From Tanytarsus gracilentus (lineage: Eukaryota > Arthropoda > Insecta > Diptera > Chironomidae), in assembly GCA_038502055.1 (NCBI GenBank), contig JAXRKN010000043.1, positions 1,612,001 to 1,676,000 of the forward strand: a DNA stretch of 64,000 nucleotides. Reading direction: 5' to 3'. This document shows, one piece after another, positions 63,894 to 64,000 of the stretch (positions are counted from its first letter, which is position 1; every line of letters begins with the position of its first letter). The notes under the pieces are model-generated. The model was given only the letters and a program-made list of their open reading frames with translations. It was not told where the DNA came from and searched no databases. Made by a program: the position numbers and the translations under genes.

Positions 63894-64000
63894 CTAAATA
63901 AATTTAAATAATGTGAGGGTGAATAAAATTGAATATTTAAGTTGTCTAACAAACAAAAGCATGCAAACATATAGAAATGAAAAATAAATGTTAGAAAATC
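63894..64000 (-). other. Sam-S intron, truncated by the window edge
   Basis: The acceptor at 63894-63895 (minus strand ...TTTAG) precedes the exon beginning GLMFGYATDE. The remaining upstream exons are outside the window. Confidence 0.8.

Overview
This is a eukaryotic, AT-rich window. It holds intron-containing genes with GT-AG introns, several of them only 50-70 bp long, set in long A/T-rich non-coding DNA. The protein families, intron sizes and gene set point to an insect, most likely a dipteran such as a mosquito or midge. I cannot name the species from sequence alone.

About two thirds of the window (7.5-48.1 kb, + strand) is one gene: a T-type (Cav3) voltage-gated calcium channel alpha-1 subunit, orthologous to fly Ca-alpha1T and vertebrate CACNA1G/H/I. 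I resolve 20 coding exons plus one mutually exclusive partner exon and one possible optional exon. The joined coding sequence is 7725 nt (2574 codons plus stop) with the short domain-II exon, or 7776 nt with the long one. All junctions keep frame. The four pore loops read E-E-D-D, the T-type selectivity filter. Unusual gene-structure points are an AT-AC intron after the first coding exon, an 8-nt microexon in front of the domain I pore, a pair of mutually exclusive exons for the domain II turret, and a 51-nt stop-free intron in the II-III linker.

From 51.7 to 64 kb lies a dense cluster of small housekeeping genes. On the minus strand are Tim10 and, 57 bp upstream of its start, a two-exon 64-residue single-pass membrane protein; the pair could share one transcript. 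Divergent from these is NC2alpha (DRAP1-like, histone fold) on the + strand. Next come a ZnT1-like cation diffusion facilitator (-) with altered metal-site residues, Tdp1 (+) carrying an N-terminal PBZ-type zinc finger, and the 3' part of S-adenosylmethionine synthetase (-), which runs off the right edge. Between Tdp1 and Sam-S, at about 62.04-62.34 kb, there is a roughly 300-nt GC-richer block whose two ends pair with each other and which contains two further long hairpins. It is a candidate structured non-coding RNA of unassigned class.

Mobile DNA: two hAT-type non-autonomous elements with exact 8-bp target duplications (22.9 and 35.4 kb), a 743-bp foldback element made of ATGCATAT-type palindromes (28.6 kb), and a nested inverted-repeat structure (5.9-7.05 kb), all in non-coding DNA. 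The first 7.4 kb, the region 48.2-51.7 kb and the long introns show no other gene that I can support.
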